The notes under the pieces: model-generated
Database searches by the model: none
Seen by the model: the letters and a program-made list of their open reading frames with translations, nothing else
What the model was told of the DNA's origin: nothing
Translations under genes and position numbers: made by a program
Source of the DNA: Bombella pluederhausensis
Lineage (GTDB): Bacteria > Pseudomonadota > Alphaproteobacteria > Acetobacterales > Acetobacteraceae
NCBI RefSeq assembly: GCF_026385525.1
Contig: NZ_JANIDY010000006.1
Span: forward strand, 1-54,317
DNA: 54,317 nucleotides
Direction of reading: 5' to 3'
In this document: positions 1 to 7,584 of the stretch, one piece after another
Numbering within the stretch: the first letter of the stretch is position 1
How the letters are laid out: each line of letters opens with the position of its first letter

Positions 1-11
1 GATTAAAGAAC

Positions 12-36
12 GGCAGTAAACTGCCATTTATTTTCT
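12..36 (+). terminator. possible terminator of a gene left of the window
   Basis: A short hairpin with a 5-bp stem (GGCAG/CTGCC, loop TAAA, 12-25) is followed by a T-rich stretch on the plus strand. It could end a gene lying to the left. The stem is short, so this is weak. Confidence 0.3.
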
Positions 37-69
37 CGGACCCTGTTTCAGAATCGCTTTCCAGAAACG

Positions 70-97
70 AAAAAGGCCGGATCACATGGACCCGACC
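70..97 (-). terminator. rho-independent terminator of the ymdB/ygfA transcript
   Basis: Read on the minus strand, a 9-bp stem (75-83 with 89-97, one G-T wobble at each of two positions) with a 5-base loop is followed directly by five T residues. It lies 13 bases after the stop of the phosphoesterase gene and closes the minus-strand cluster. Confidence 0.75.
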
Positions 98-110
98 CTC
101 TCCCCTCGCC

Positions 111-926
111 TTAAAAGTTCGGCATGGAAGGCAACAAATCTCCCCCCTGCCGGAAAGGACAGACCTTAATGGCCAGACCTGTCGCATCATCCGTCTCCAC
201 CATCAGGCCGGAAACTGTCGCTTTCCCTCCCGCAGGCTGAAACCGCTCTGTTGGAACCTTCTTGAGCATCTTACGGATGGCATTTTCCTTTTCCATGCCG
301 ATCACACTATCATAGTCACCACACATACCAGCATCTGTCTGATACGCCGTGCCACCTCTCAGAATACGATGATCGGCTGTCGGTACATGAGTATGCGTAC
401 CAACAACAAGCGACACTCGACCATCATAGAGATGACCAAACCCCATCTTCTCGCTCGTTGTCTCTGCATGAACATCCAGCACAGCCGCATGAACGGTCCC
501 ACCCAGACGGTGTTTTGAGAGAATAGTTTCCACGGCCCGGAACGGATCATCCAGCGCATCCATAAAGACACGCCCCATCACATTGATGACCAGAACCTTC
601 CGCCCACAGGGTAGTGTAACAACACAACTCCCATGCCCCGGCGTTCCTTCAGGATAGTTAGCTGGACGGACAACAGCTGGAAGCTGGTCCAGTTGACCGA
701 TCAGGTCTTTCCTGTCCCATGCATGATTACCCAGCGTTATGGCATCCACACCACCATCCAGCAGGTCCCGTGCAATCTGAGGAGACAGGCCAAACCCGTG
801 GGACGCATTTTCTGCATTCGCCACGACCATGTCCAACGACAGCTGTTCACGCCAGCCCTTCAACCCGTCCAGAACAGCTTCCCGCCCGGAACGGCCAACG
901 ATGTCTCCCAGAAATAACAGTCTCAA
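111..926 (-). CDS. YmdB-family metallophosphoesterase
   Basis: This 271-residue protein belongs to the TIGR00282/YmdB calcineurin-like phosphoesterase family, known members of which hydrolyse 2',3'-cyclic nucleotides; it should be cytoplasmic. Visible metal-site motifs are GDIVGRSGRE (7-16), NAENASHGFG (37-46), GNHAWD (66-71) and, near residue 175, VGTHTHVPTAD. The length is normal for the family. The start is a TTG (924-926) with a GAAGGA-type ribosome-binding site just upstream; no ATG lies close by in frame. It begins 10 bases after the stop of the 5-formyl-THF cyclo-ligase gene and is probably cotranscribed with it and with 6S RNA. The family is clear; the physiological substrate is not. 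Confidence 0.9.
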   Translation of the reverse strand: MRLLFLGDIVGRSGREAVLDGLKGWREQLSLDMVVANAENASHGFGLSPQIARDLLDGGVDAITLGNHAWDRKDLIGQLDQLPAVVRPANYPEGTPGHGSCVVTLPCGRKVLVINVMGRVFMDALDDPFRAVETILSKHRLGGTVHAAVLDVHAETTSEKMGFGHLYDGRVSLVVGTHTHVPTADHRILRGGTAYQTDAGMCGDYDSVIGMEKENAIRKMLKKVPTERFQPAGGKATVSGLMVETDDATGLAIKVCPFRQGGDLLPSMPNF

Positions 927-936
927 AATCTATCCT

Positions 937-1506
937 TCATTCTTCTGCAATGTGAATGATCTCACGGTCCGTTACGATAACTGGCAACCGCCTGTCATAT
1001 TCATCCATCGGCAGGTTTGCCCGCTCCTGCGATGCCAGACCATATCCTATCAGAGTAGCGTTCGGGTAAAGGGGCAAGGTCCGATCGTAGTAGCCGCCAC
1101 CATAACCAAGCCGCCCCCCCTGCCGGTCGAACGCCACCAGAGGCACCAGAATAACATCTGGTATTTTCTTCCCTCCAATCGGATGGCTTGTGCCAAACCG
1201 CCCCTTCCTCATGGGGATATCTTCCCGCCATTGCCGGAAAATCAGGGGATTTCCTTTAGGAGGTGTCTCCGGCAAAACGACCTGATAGCCGGCCCGTACC
1301 AGATGCTTACAAAAAGGGCGTAGATCGACTTCTCCGGGCAGTGGCCAAACAGCCGCCACAACCGTGGGACGAAGATGATGAATCAGGCCGAGAAGACTGG
1401 AAGAAAGCTGACGATTCTGCCGGGGCGTGACAGTACGGCGGGATGCCAGAACCTCTCGCCGAATGGTGGCTTTATCCTGATCGGATGAAGACAGGGACGT
1501 GACCAT
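937..1506 (-). CDS. ygfA: 5-formyltetrahydrofolate cyclo-ligase
   Basis: The enzyme converts 5-formyl-THF to 5,10-methenyl-THF with ATP and is cytoplasmic. The family signature is visible as GRLGYGGGYYDR near the C-terminus, preceded by the VPLVAFD strand; the N-terminal DQDKATIRREVLASR helix is also typical. I place the start at ATG 1504-1506 (189 residues). A longer reading frame runs up to 1605, but those extra 33 codons are the 6S RNA sequence read as protein. The gene starts about 15 bases after the 6S RNA, the arrangement (ssrS-ygfA) seen in many proteobacteria, so it is probably read through from the 6S promoter as well as from zapA. Confidence 0.92.
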   Translation of the reverse strand: MVTSLSSSDQDKATIRREVLASRRTVTPRQNRQLSSSLLGLIHHLRPTVVAAVWPLPGEVDLRPFCKHLVRAGYQVVLPETPPKGNPLIFRQWREDIPMRKGRFGTSHPIGGKKIPDVILVPLVAFDRQGGRLGYGGGYYDRTLPLYPNATLIGYGLASQERANLPMDEYDRRLPVIVTDREIIHIAEE

Positions 1507-1521
1507 AAAATCCGTACTCGT

Positions 1522-1676
1522 GAAGCTGCCTTGACCGTTGGTCTCATCAGCCCTCCCGGACCTGCTAGGGCAGGTGGGCACCGGTAGTAACGTGACCACA
1601 GCCACGACAGAGCCAGTTCCCTTGGAAGTGCTTATCGGCCCAGAGGTTGATCGTGCCTGACGCGCCAGGCAGCTTC
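1522..1676 (-). ncRNA. ssrS: 6S RNA
   Basis: The stretch lies between zapA and the 5-formyl-THF cyclo-ligase gene, the conserved position of 6S RNA, the RNA that binds the sigma70 RNA polymerase holoenzyme. The ends are complementary: a perfect 10-bp closing stem is formed by 1667-1676 and 1522-1531. This gives an RNA of about 155 nt with a long irregular hairpin and a purine-rich interior, as expected for the family. A candidate promoter sits just upstream (1684-1712). I identified it from position and closing stem, not from a covariance search. Confidence 0.8.
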
Positions 1677-1683
1677 ATGCCTC

Positions 1684-1712
1684 ATATTGCACTTCTGCCC
1701 GGAGATAGACAA
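1684..1712 (-). promoter_or_regulatory. candidate promoter of 6S RNA
   Basis: On the minus strand, TTGTCT (1707-1712) is separated by 17 bases from CAATAT (1684-1689), about 8 bases before the predicted 6S 5' end. It overlaps an 8-bp inverted repeat (1695-1702 with 1716-1723, CTGCCCGG/CCGGGCAG) that may also terminate or process the zapA transcript. Confidence 0.45.
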
Positions 1713-1756
1713 GCACCGGGCAGTCACTTTCCTACTGATTGTCCTGATGACAGTCT

Positions 1757-2140
1757 TCAGGACTCTGTAGCCTCATCATCTTTCTGCCGTGCAGGGCTGA
1801 GACTATCCTCCACCCGCTGGAGAAGATTACTGGCTATGTCGGCAGCATCAGCGAGCCGTCCTGCCGTCTGCCTATAGGAAGCCTCAATCTGACGGCTGCG
1901 TTCCAGCTGAGCCCGCTCCTCATCCGTCATCTGTTTCTTGCGGGCCTCATAAAGATCATCTGCCATGATGAGGGAGACAAGAAACAAAGCTTCACCATCC
2001 CCACGAGGGGCCAGCGTCCGGCGGACATCCTCCAGCCTTTTGGCAATGGAATCCGCCAGCTCTTTCAGATGTTCTTCCTCACCATCCTGACAGCCAACCG
2101 TATAGCTGACACCACCAACTGGAAGCGTTACATGAGCCAT
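1757..2140 (-). CDS. zapA: cell division protein ZapA
   Basis: ZapA binds FtsZ and bundles its filaments at the division site. The 127-residue protein has the expected short N-terminal globular domain (VTLPVGGVSYTVGCQDGEEE, residues 4-23) followed by helices and a C-terminal coiled coil rich in E, R, K and Q. Length is normal for alphaproteobacterial ZapA. The start ATG lies 5 bases after the stop of the upstream coiled-coil gene, so the two are likely cotranscribed. 6S RNA follows downstream. Confidence 0.9.
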   Translation of the reverse strand: MAHVTLPVGGVSYTVGCQDGEEEHLKELADSIAKRLEDVRRTLAPRGDGEALFLVSLIMADDLYEARKKQMTDEERAQLERSRQIEASYRQTAGRLADAADIASNLLQRVEDSLSPARQKDDEATES

Positions 2141-2145
2141 AGGTC

Positions 2146-2409
2146 TTATCCTTCCTCTTTTGCCGTGGGAGAGGCTACATCACCGTCACCTTTTTCGCCC
2201 ATGGCGAGGAGATCACGCAGCCGGGCTTCTAACGCTTCGATCCTCTCCAGCAGAGCCTTTTTTATCTCATTCTGGTGTGTCCGCTCTGCCTCGGCCTGAA
2301 TCTCCTGCTGTTCCAGAGCAAAGCCAAGCTGCACCAGAGCAATCTCCAGCCGCTCAAGATCCGGATTTTTCTGCATAATCCCCAACGGGTTCCCCTCCTG
2401 CACTGACAT
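2146..2409 (-). CDS. small coiled-coil protein upstream of zapA
   Basis: An 87-residue, mostly helical and charged protein (ALEQQEIQAEAERTHQ, ALLERIEALEARLRDLL) that should form a coiled coil over residues 15-70. I do not recognise a named family with certainty; alphaproteobacteria often carry a DUF4164-like small coiled-coil gene next to zapA. The ATG at 2407-2409 is preceded by a strong purine-rich site (AAGGGAAGGGG); an in-frame ATG at codon 12 is a less well supported alternative. Spacing suggests translation coupled to zapA and a link to cell division; the latter is inferred from context only. Confidence 0.7.
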   Translation of the reverse strand: MSVQEGNPLGIMQKNPDLERLEIALVQLGFALEQQEIQAEAERTHQNEIKKALLERIEALEARLRDLLAMGEKGDGDVASPTAKEEG

Positions 2410-2521
2410 CCCCTTCCCTTATGGCCTATGATGCGTTTCCATCCGGTACGACTCTCCCACAGGCGGAAGCCTCTTTCCCAAGGCAGGCGCATGACCGTCC
2501 TCTATACATGATGAGGCCAGA

Positions 2522-2890
2522 ATGACCGATCTTCGCAGCGCGTCAAGCATCTTTCCGCCTTTCCCGCAGCCTGTCATTGCCATTTCCACCCGTCCAGCCC
2601 TTCTACGGGCCTGCCAGTATTTTGGTGAACGCCCCTTTACCACACTCTCCCCCGCTCATGCTGGGGCCAGTTTTGGGATCCACTGGTGGCTCAGCCTCAT
2701 GGAAGGTACGGCCATTCCTTCCTTACTTGATTGCGGAGCCAGCACTGCCCTCGCCCTTGAGGCGCTGCATGCAGGCATTGCCGGGGTCATCTGCCGTGAT
2801 TTCCGAGCCGGATTACCTTCTGGAATGAAAGGCCGCCTGCTCTCTCACCGCCCTCCCTGTACCGACATTCTTGCCCTGACTATCACATAA
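2522..2890 (+). CDS. conserved-looking hypothetical protein
   Basis: A 122-residue protein with no family I can name. The centre is Ala/Gly/Leu-rich (LLDCGASTALALEALHAG, about residues 66-83), which looks like a small alpha/beta fold with a nucleotide- or Rossmann-like turn. The ATG at 2522 has GAGG 8 bases upstream. It is divergent from the zapA cluster (112-base gap) and about 50 bases upstream of the ThiE-like gene on the same strand. The amino-acid composition looks like a real protein rather than a shadow frame. Confidence 0.6.
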   Translation: MTDLRSASSIFPPFPQPVIAISTRPALLRACQYFGERPFTTLSPAHAGASFGIHWWLSLMEGTAIPSLLDCGASTALALEALHAGIAGVICRDFRAGLPSGMKGRLLSHRPPCTDILALTIT

Positions 2891-2939
2891 AGAATGAAAT
2901 ACTGGTCAATAAGGGAGCAATCTGCCACATCTGACGATC

Positions 2940-3521
2940 ATGAATCACTGCGATCTCTACCCTGTCATTCCCTCACTCCCTGTTCTGACAGAACTTCAGG
3001 AGCATCTCCCATCCCTACTGGCGCAGGACAGCGTTACAGCCCTGCGGCTCTGTTTCGACCAGCAGCCTGACCAGAAGCAGCTCGAAACACTCCGCCAGAT
3101 GGTCTGGAAGCACGATGTGGCCCTCATCCTTGCTCCAGCCGAGCTTTCCCTTCTGAAAGACATTTCACTGAGAGAAATTGACGGTATCCATCTCTCCAGC
3201 CCGGCGGATGTCAAACCATTTGCCGAGCGAAAAGACCGCCCTAAGAACCTGCAAATTGGCTGCACCTGCCTGACGCTTGATGATGCCATGTCCGCCGGAG
3301 AACGGGGGGCAGACTATGTCAGCCTGCCAGCCACCGGGCTGACAGCACTGACACAATGGAGCCTGATTGCCGAGCTTCCTGCCGTAGCGGAAAATGTTCT
3401 TTCCGCCGAGGAGGCCCGTGCCGCTGCAGAGGCTGGAGCGGATTTTCTGGCCATATCCCTCACCTCAGACAGTGATGCCATGGAACGCTTTAAAGCCATA
3501 AGCGCTGCCCTGTCTTCCTGA
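2940..3521 (+). CDS. ThiE/TenI-like thiamine-phosphate synthase homologue, probably degenerate
   Basis: A 193-residue TIM-barrel protein resembling thiamine-phosphate synthase: ALRLCFDQ strand, then DVALILAPAE, then EIDGIHLSSPAD (family: DGVHLGQ.D), then GCTCLTLDDAMSAGERGADY (family: G.S.H...A..A...GADY), then AEEARAAAEAGADFLAIS near the C-terminus. Several residues that bind the pyrimidine pyrophosphate and thiazole phosphate in true ThiE (the Q/R/K set after the first strands, GxS, the late GG/I) are replaced. It may have another substrate or none. It shares strand with the 122-residue gene and converges on the FAS1 lipoprotein gene 22 bases away. No thiamine riboswitch is visible upstream. 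Confidence 0.7.
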   Translation: MNHCDLYPVIPSLPVLTELQEHLPSLLAQDSVTALRLCFDQQPDQKQLETLRQMVWKHDVALILAPAELSLLKDISLREIDGIHLSSPADVKPFAERKDRPKNLQIGCTCLTLDDAMSAGERGADYVSLPATGLTALTQWSLIAELPAVAENVLSAEEARAAAEAGADFLAISLTSDSDAMERFKAISAALSS

Positions 3522-3543
3522 AACTGAAGGACAGGCCAGACCG

Positions 3544-4242
3544 TTACGGGTAATAAGGCAGGATCGAATCGGTGACGTACAGAACACCGTTGGACTGCCG
3601 ATACCCGTTTCCGGTCAAGGTCACCGTACCATCCTTGCCAATGACCTCCACACCGCCCCCTTCCATGGGCTTGAGAATCACATCGTGCCCCGGCCCCGCC
3701 AGCGTGGGCACCTGAATGCTCCCGCCTTTCTTGGCTGCCTGCCGCCGGATTGTTGGCAAATCCCAATGCCCGATAAGGATCATCTGGCCGATTAGCCCGG
3801 CGAGATAAGCATGTTTTGCCGGTTTCATGAGGTCCGGCATATCTTCATGACGGTACATCTCAAAGGGTTCGTTGGGTACAGCCAAAACGGTGTGATCTTT
3901 TCCACCATCAAGATAAGGCCAGTATCCAGCTCTGATGACAGCAGCCTCAAAATCTGCCAGCTCGATGGCACTCACCAGATTATCACTCAACGGACGGTCT
4001 TCATAGAAGAAGACCGGCGGCACATGATAGGCGCTTCGGGGGTTGGGAGGCGCATCATACGGAGCAGGCTTATAATGACCCGTGATGCTCTTGGCTTCCG
4101 GCGCTGGGGCCACACGCATGGAGCCCCGCACTGAGAGCGGGTCCTGCCTGTCCAGCGGGCTGGTCTTGCACCCTGCCAAGAGAGCCATGCAGGCAAAGCC
4201 GAACAGCGCAGGCAGGGAATGCCTGTAACGGAACTGCGTCAT
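3544..4242 (-). CDS. FAS1 (fasciclin) domain lipoprotein
   Basis: A secreted lipoprotein of about 232 residues: hydrophobic signal segment followed by the lipobox LLAGC, a proline-rich linker, then a fasciclin domain. The domain is seen in DNLVSAIELADFEAAVIRAG, HTVLAVPNEPFE (family: TVFAPTNEAF) and the closing NGVLYVTDSILPYYP (family: G.IHVID.VL.P). FAS1 domains mediate adhesion or surface interactions. Three in-frame ATGs (4275, 4254, 4242) are possible; 4242 gives the most compact signal peptide and has GGGGGAGG upstream. Its start overlaps or abuts the stop of the next lipoprotein gene (4248), so the two form an operon. Confidence 0.8.
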   Translation of the reverse strand: MTQFRYRHSLPALFGFACMALLAGCKTSPLDRQDPLSVRGSMRVAPAPEAKSITGHYKPAPYDAPPNPRSAYHVPPVFFYEDRPLSDNLVSAIELADFEAAVIRAGYWPYLDGGKDHTVLAVPNEPFEMYRHEDMPDLMKPAKHAYLAGLIGQMILIGHWDLPTIRRQAAKKGGSIQVPTLAGPGHDVILKPMEGGGVEVIGKDGTVTLTGNGYRQSNGVLYVTDSILPYYP

Positions 4243-4247
4243 GGCGC

Positions 4248-4649
4248 TCAACATCCTCCCCCATGCATTTTCCACCCTACGACCCTGTCCCCAACCACCT
4301 CAAAGGTCGTCTGACAGGTAGAGCTGTAATAGCTTGGTGGAATGTTGATGCCACCCCATCCACCGTAGCCATAGCCGTAACCACCGCCCCAGCCCCAATC
4401 CCAACTGGAATAGCCCGGCGAATACTGCGTTTCCGTCTCGATATAGGAGATGAAATTATGCCCCTGCACCTCGTAGGTACGGGCAGGCACACCAAAACGC
4501 CGTAACACGTCCACCGTGGACTGTCCCACCATGGCATTCAGCACCTTCGGCCGCTGGAGTGCGGGCGTAGAACACCCCGCCAACAGCATGACCCCGCCCA
4601 GCGCCAGCCATCTTCCCCATATGGCTGCACCACCTGCCTTCTGTCTCAT
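4248..4649 (-). CDS. small outer-membrane-type lipoprotein
   Basis: A signal peptide with lipobox LLAGC is followed by a domain of SmpA/OmlA-like appearance (MVGQSTVDVLRRFGVPARTY, then a polar segment), a Gly/Tyr/Trp-rich stretch (GWGGGYGYGYGGWGG), and a C-terminal pair of cysteines (one in STCQTTFEV, one at the very end) that could form a disulfide. I do not know a precise function. ATG 4649 has an excellent GGGGGGAGGGG site; an upstream in-frame ATG at 4667 has a weaker one. Translation is probably coupled to the FAS1 lipoprotein gene downstream. Confidence 0.75.
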   Translation of the reverse strand: MRQKAGGAAIWGRWLALGGVMLLAGCSTPALQRPKVLNAMVGQSTVDVLRRFGVPARTYEVQGHNFISYIETETQYSPGYSSWDWGWGGGYGYGYGGWGGINIPPSYYSSTCQTTFEVVGDRVVGWKMHGGGC

Positions 4650-4698
4650 ACCCCTCCCCCCGATCATTCAATCCAGACTATTCTCATCAAAAGCTGTT

Positions 4699-5703
4699 TC
4701 AACAGGGTAACCAAAGAATCTCCTCAAGACGAGGGGCTCCTGTCGCCAGCATCACAAGCCGGTCAAATCCCAATGCAATGCCGGAGGTTGGGGGCATATC
4801 AGCCAGCGCCTCAAGAAAGGCTTCATCCAATGGCCAGTCCTGTTCCGGCGTGATCTGCATCCGCCGTGCCCGGTCTGCTTCAAAACGCTGGCGCTGCTCC
4901 TGCGGGTCCGTCAGTTCCTCAAAGGCATTGGCCAGCTCCAGCCCGGCAGCATAGAGCTCAAAACGCAGAGCCACTCGTGGATCAGCCGGATCACGCTTGG
5001 CCAGAGCAGCCTGTTCAGCAGGCCAGTGCGTCAGGAAGGTAGGACGTTCCCGCCCTATATGTGGCTCGATCCTGTCCAGCAGCAGACGGAAGAACAAATC
5101 TTCCCAGCTCTCGCCATTCCGCAGCGCCACACCGGCATCATGCGCCAGACGAGTAGCATCCCCGGCACTGGCCAGCAGGTCCACCCCAACATGGCGGGCA
5201 AAAGCCTCCTGCATCGTCAGGCGCTCGAAAGGCTGCGTCAGGTCCAGCGCATCCTCTCCGTAGGACAGATGGGGCGGAAGAACAGAACGTAATAGATGTT
5301 CCGTTTCATCCATGAGAGACGACAGGGACGCACCGGGACGGTACCATTCCAACATTGTGAACTCCGGCATATGGGTCGCACTCCGCTCGCCATTGCGCCA
5401 GACACGGGCCAGCTGGAACAGGGGCAGCCCGGTCGCCGCCACAAGGCGCTTCATGGCAAATTCAGGACTGGTATGGAGGTAACGGGGCTCTGCCGTCCCA
5501 TCGGGATGATCCAGCACCGTACGAAAACAGCGCAGATGCACCTCCTCCCCCGGCGCAGGAACAGCGTAAGGCGTCTCGACTTCCAGATAGCCACGCCCTT
5601 CGAAAAAGGCCCGCACGCCCCGCACCATCCGGGCTCGGCGGCGCAGAAACGGCAGGCGCTCCTGTATCCGGGCAGTTTCCTGCCCTACTTTCCTGTCCGT
5701 CAT
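4699..5703 (-). CDS. epmA: EF-P--(R)-beta-lysine ligase EpmA (GenX/PoxA)
   Basis: A short class II lysyl-tRNA synthetase homologue (about 334 residues) with no anticodon-binding domain, which attaches beta-lysine to elongation factor P. Visible class II motifs: YLHTSPEFAMKRLVAATG, then motif 2 region FQLARVWRNGER and HMPEFTMLEWYR, and motif 3 near the C-terminus GIALGFDRLVMLATG. Three close in-frame ATGs exist (5718, 5709, 5703); 5703 has AAGGA at good spacing. It diverges from epmB with 97-112 bases between, and efp is next, so the three genes form a complete ligase/aminomutase/substrate set. Confidence 0.93.
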   Translation of the reverse strand: MTDRKVGQETARIQERLPFLRRRARMVRGVRAFFEGRGYLEVETPYAVPAPGEEVHLRCFRTVLDHPDGTAEPRYLHTSPEFAMKRLVAATGLPLFQLARVWRNGERSATHMPEFTMLEWYRPGASLSSLMDETEHLLRSVLPPHLSYGEDALDLTQPFERLTMQEAFARHVGVDLLASAGDATRLAHDAGVALRNGESWEDLFFRLLLDRIEPHIGRERPTFLTHWPAEQAALAKRDPADPRVALRFELYAAGLELANAFEELTDPQEQRQRFEADRARRMQITPEQDWPLDEAFLEALADMPPTSGIALGFDRLVMLATGAPRLEEILWLPC

Positions 5704-5779
5704 GCCCATCCTTTCCATTCCTATGGCTCTCGTTCTTTCATAAGGCAGCCACCCTGTGCAGCACCATAGTAGAGTTTCC

Positions 5780-5808
5780 TTGCAGAAAGCCGTCTCCTTT
5801 CGCTAGAG
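5780..5808 (+). promoter_or_regulatory. candidate epmB promoter, leaderless start
   Basis: TTGCAG (5780-5785), 17-base spacer, CTAGAG (5803-5808). The -10 box ends 7 bases before the epmB ATG at 5816, so transcription should begin at or next to the A of the ATG. No Shine-Dalgarno sequence is present. Confidence 0.5.
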
Positions 5809-5815
5809 CAGCCCC

Positions 5816-6880
5816 ATGCAAGACCCTGCCTCACCCTCCGCATCACACAGAACCCTCCGCAGCACTCAGGCACTTCTGGAGGCAAAGCTCATCACGCCGG
5901 AGCAGGTTCCTGCGCTGGAGGCCGTAGCCGAACGCTATGCCACCGCCATTCCCCCAGCCTTCCAGAAACTCATCACCAGCCCGGATGATCCGATAGCCCG
6001 GCAGGTCATTCCCGATGCACGGGAATTGCAGACCATGCCTCATGAAAGTGAAGACCCGATTGGGGATGACGCCCTCTCCCCCGTTCCCGGCATCGTGCAT
6101 CGTTATGAAGACAGGGCCCTGCTCAAGCCGCTCCTGATCTGCCCGCTTTACTGCCGCTTCTGCTTCCGGCGGGAACATGTCGGCCCTGATGGAGGACTTC
6201 TGGGAGAGGAAGCGCTGGAAAACGCCTTCCACTGGATCGAAACGCACCCGCAGATACGGGAAATCATCCTAACAGGCGGAGACCCACTGATGCTCTCCCC
6301 CCGCCGGATGAAGCACATCATCCAGCGGCTATCCTCCATCGCCCATATCGACATCATCCGCATTCACAGTCGTGTCCCCGTTGCCGCCCCAGAACGCCTG
6401 ACCCCGGAACTGCTGGATGCGCTGGAAACCGACCGTGCCCTCTGGATGGTTGCCCACATCAACCATGCCCGGGAACTGACGGAAGAAGCCCGTCTGGCCG
6501 TGCGGCAGATGCTCGGCCGGGGTATTCCTGTCCTTTCCCAATCCGTCCTCCTCCGGGGCGTGAATGACACGACTGAATCGCTGGAAGCCCTGCTGCGTGC
6601 GCTGATCGCCGCCCGCATCAAGCCCTATTATCTCCACCATCTCGATTCCGCTCCCGGAACGGCACATTTCCATGTCCCAGTAGAGGAAGGCCGTGCATTG
6701 CTAGAAAGCCTGCGGGGCCGGGTCTCCGGTCTGGTCTGGCCAACCTATGTCGTGGATATTCCCGGCGGGAAAGGCAAAGTCCCGCTCGGGCCAGATTATC
6801 TTGTCCCCTCATCACCTGATGAAACCTCCGCCCCCTCACAGGCACGGGGACCGGACGGAAAGCACTATCCTTTTACCTAG
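5816..6880 (+). CDS. epmB: EF-P beta-lysylation protein EpmB (lysine 2,3-aminomutase family)
   Basis: Radical-SAM, PLP-dependent aminomutase that makes (R)-beta-lysine for EF-P modification. The [4Fe-4S] cysteines are C109, C113 and C116 in CPLYCRFCFRRE; the SAM-binding region follows as ILTGGDPLML. The likely PLP lysine lies in the C-terminal DIPGGKGK. Length (354) fits EpmB rather than the longer catabolic aminomutases. Divergent from epmA and 135 bases upstream of efp. No ribosome-binding site precedes the ATG, and a -10 box lies 7 bases upstream, so the mRNA is probably leaderless. Confidence 0.93.
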   Translation: MQDPASPSASHRTLRSTQALLEAKLITPEQVPALEAVAERYATAIPPAFQKLITSPDDPIARQVIPDARELQTMPHESEDPIGDDALSPVPGIVHRYEDRALLKPLLICPLYCRFCFRREHVGPDGGLLGEEALENAFHWIETHPQIREIILTGGDPLMLSPRRMKHIIQRLSSIAHIDIIRIHSRVPVAAPERLTPELLDALETDRALWMVAHINHARELTEEARLAVRQMLGRGIPVLSQSVLLRGVNDTTESLEALLRALIAARIKPYYLHHLDSAPGTAHFHVPVEEGRALLESLRGRVSGLVWPTYVVDIPGGKGKVPLGPDYLVPSSPDETSAPSQARGPDGKHYPFT

Positions 6881-6897
6881 AGCGTGCAGAAGGGAGC

Positions 6898-6926
6898 TTG
6901 CACAGCCCCCATCGACACGGCTAGAA
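6898..6926 (+). promoter_or_regulatory. candidate efp promoter
   Basis: TTGCAC (6898-6903), 17-base spacer, CTAGAA (6921-6926). The boxes nearly match the epmB candidate. Here a leader of about 80 bases with an AGGAG site precedes the efp ATG. Confidence 0.5.
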
Positions 6927-7015
6927 GTCTCCCAGAGCTTCGGCGCCTCTGCCCGACCATATGGCAGAATGCCCTGAGCAATACCCGATCTTTTGCATGT
7001 ACATCAGGAGCTGAC

Positions 7016-7582
7016 ATGAAACAGCAAGCCAACCTCATCCGGGCCGGGCAGGTCATTGAACATAACGGCCGCCGCTGGACCGTTCTCAAGCAGCAGATTC
7101 TGACACCCGGCAAGGGCGGTGCCTTCATTCAGGTGGAGATGCGTGACCTCGCCAGTGGCAACAAGAGCAACGAGCGGTGGCGTACCGCCGATACAGTCGA
7201 GCGTCTCATCACCGAAGACAACGACTACATCTACTCCTATATGGATGGCGACAACATCGTCCTCATGGACCCGGAGACATTCGAGCAGACCATGCTGCCG
7301 AAGGACATCCTTGGCGATCAACTCCCCTTCCTTCAGGACAACATGACGATCAGCGTCAAGCTGGTTGAGGGCGACCCGGTTGCTGTTACCCTGCCACCTC
7401 AGGTCACGCTGGAAATTGCCGAGGCCGATCCGGTCGTCAAGGGTCAGACAGCCAGCTCCTCCTACAAGCCTGCTGTTCTCTCCAACGGTGTGAAGGTCAT
7501 GGTGCCGCCCTTCATCGAAGCTGGTGAACGCATTGTCGTACGCACGGAAGACGCCACTTACGTTGAGCGTGCCAAGGACTGA
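7016..7582 (+). CDS. efp: elongation factor P
   Basis: EF-P (188 residues) rescues ribosomes stalled on polyproline stretches. The modified loop is ILTPGKGGAF with Lys33 at the tip, the residue that EpmA/EpmB beta-lysylate; the neighbouring genes supply exactly those enzymes. The C-terminal OB domain ends in VPPFIEAGERIVVRTED. The start is ATG 7016 with AGGAG at 7006-7010; an open frame extends upstream to 6884, but those codons lie in the leader. The inositol-monophosphatase-family gene begins 2 bases after the stop. Confidence 0.96.
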   Translation: MKQQANLIRAGQVIEHNGRRWTVLKQQILTPGKGGAFIQVEMRDLASGNKSNERWRTADTVERLITEDNDYIYSYMDGDNIVLMDPETFEQTMLPKDILGDQLPFLQDNMTISVKLVEGDPVAVTLPPQVTLEIAEADPVVKGQTASSSYKPAVLSNGVKVMVPPFIEAGERIVVRTEDATYVERAKD

Positions 7583-7584
7583 TC

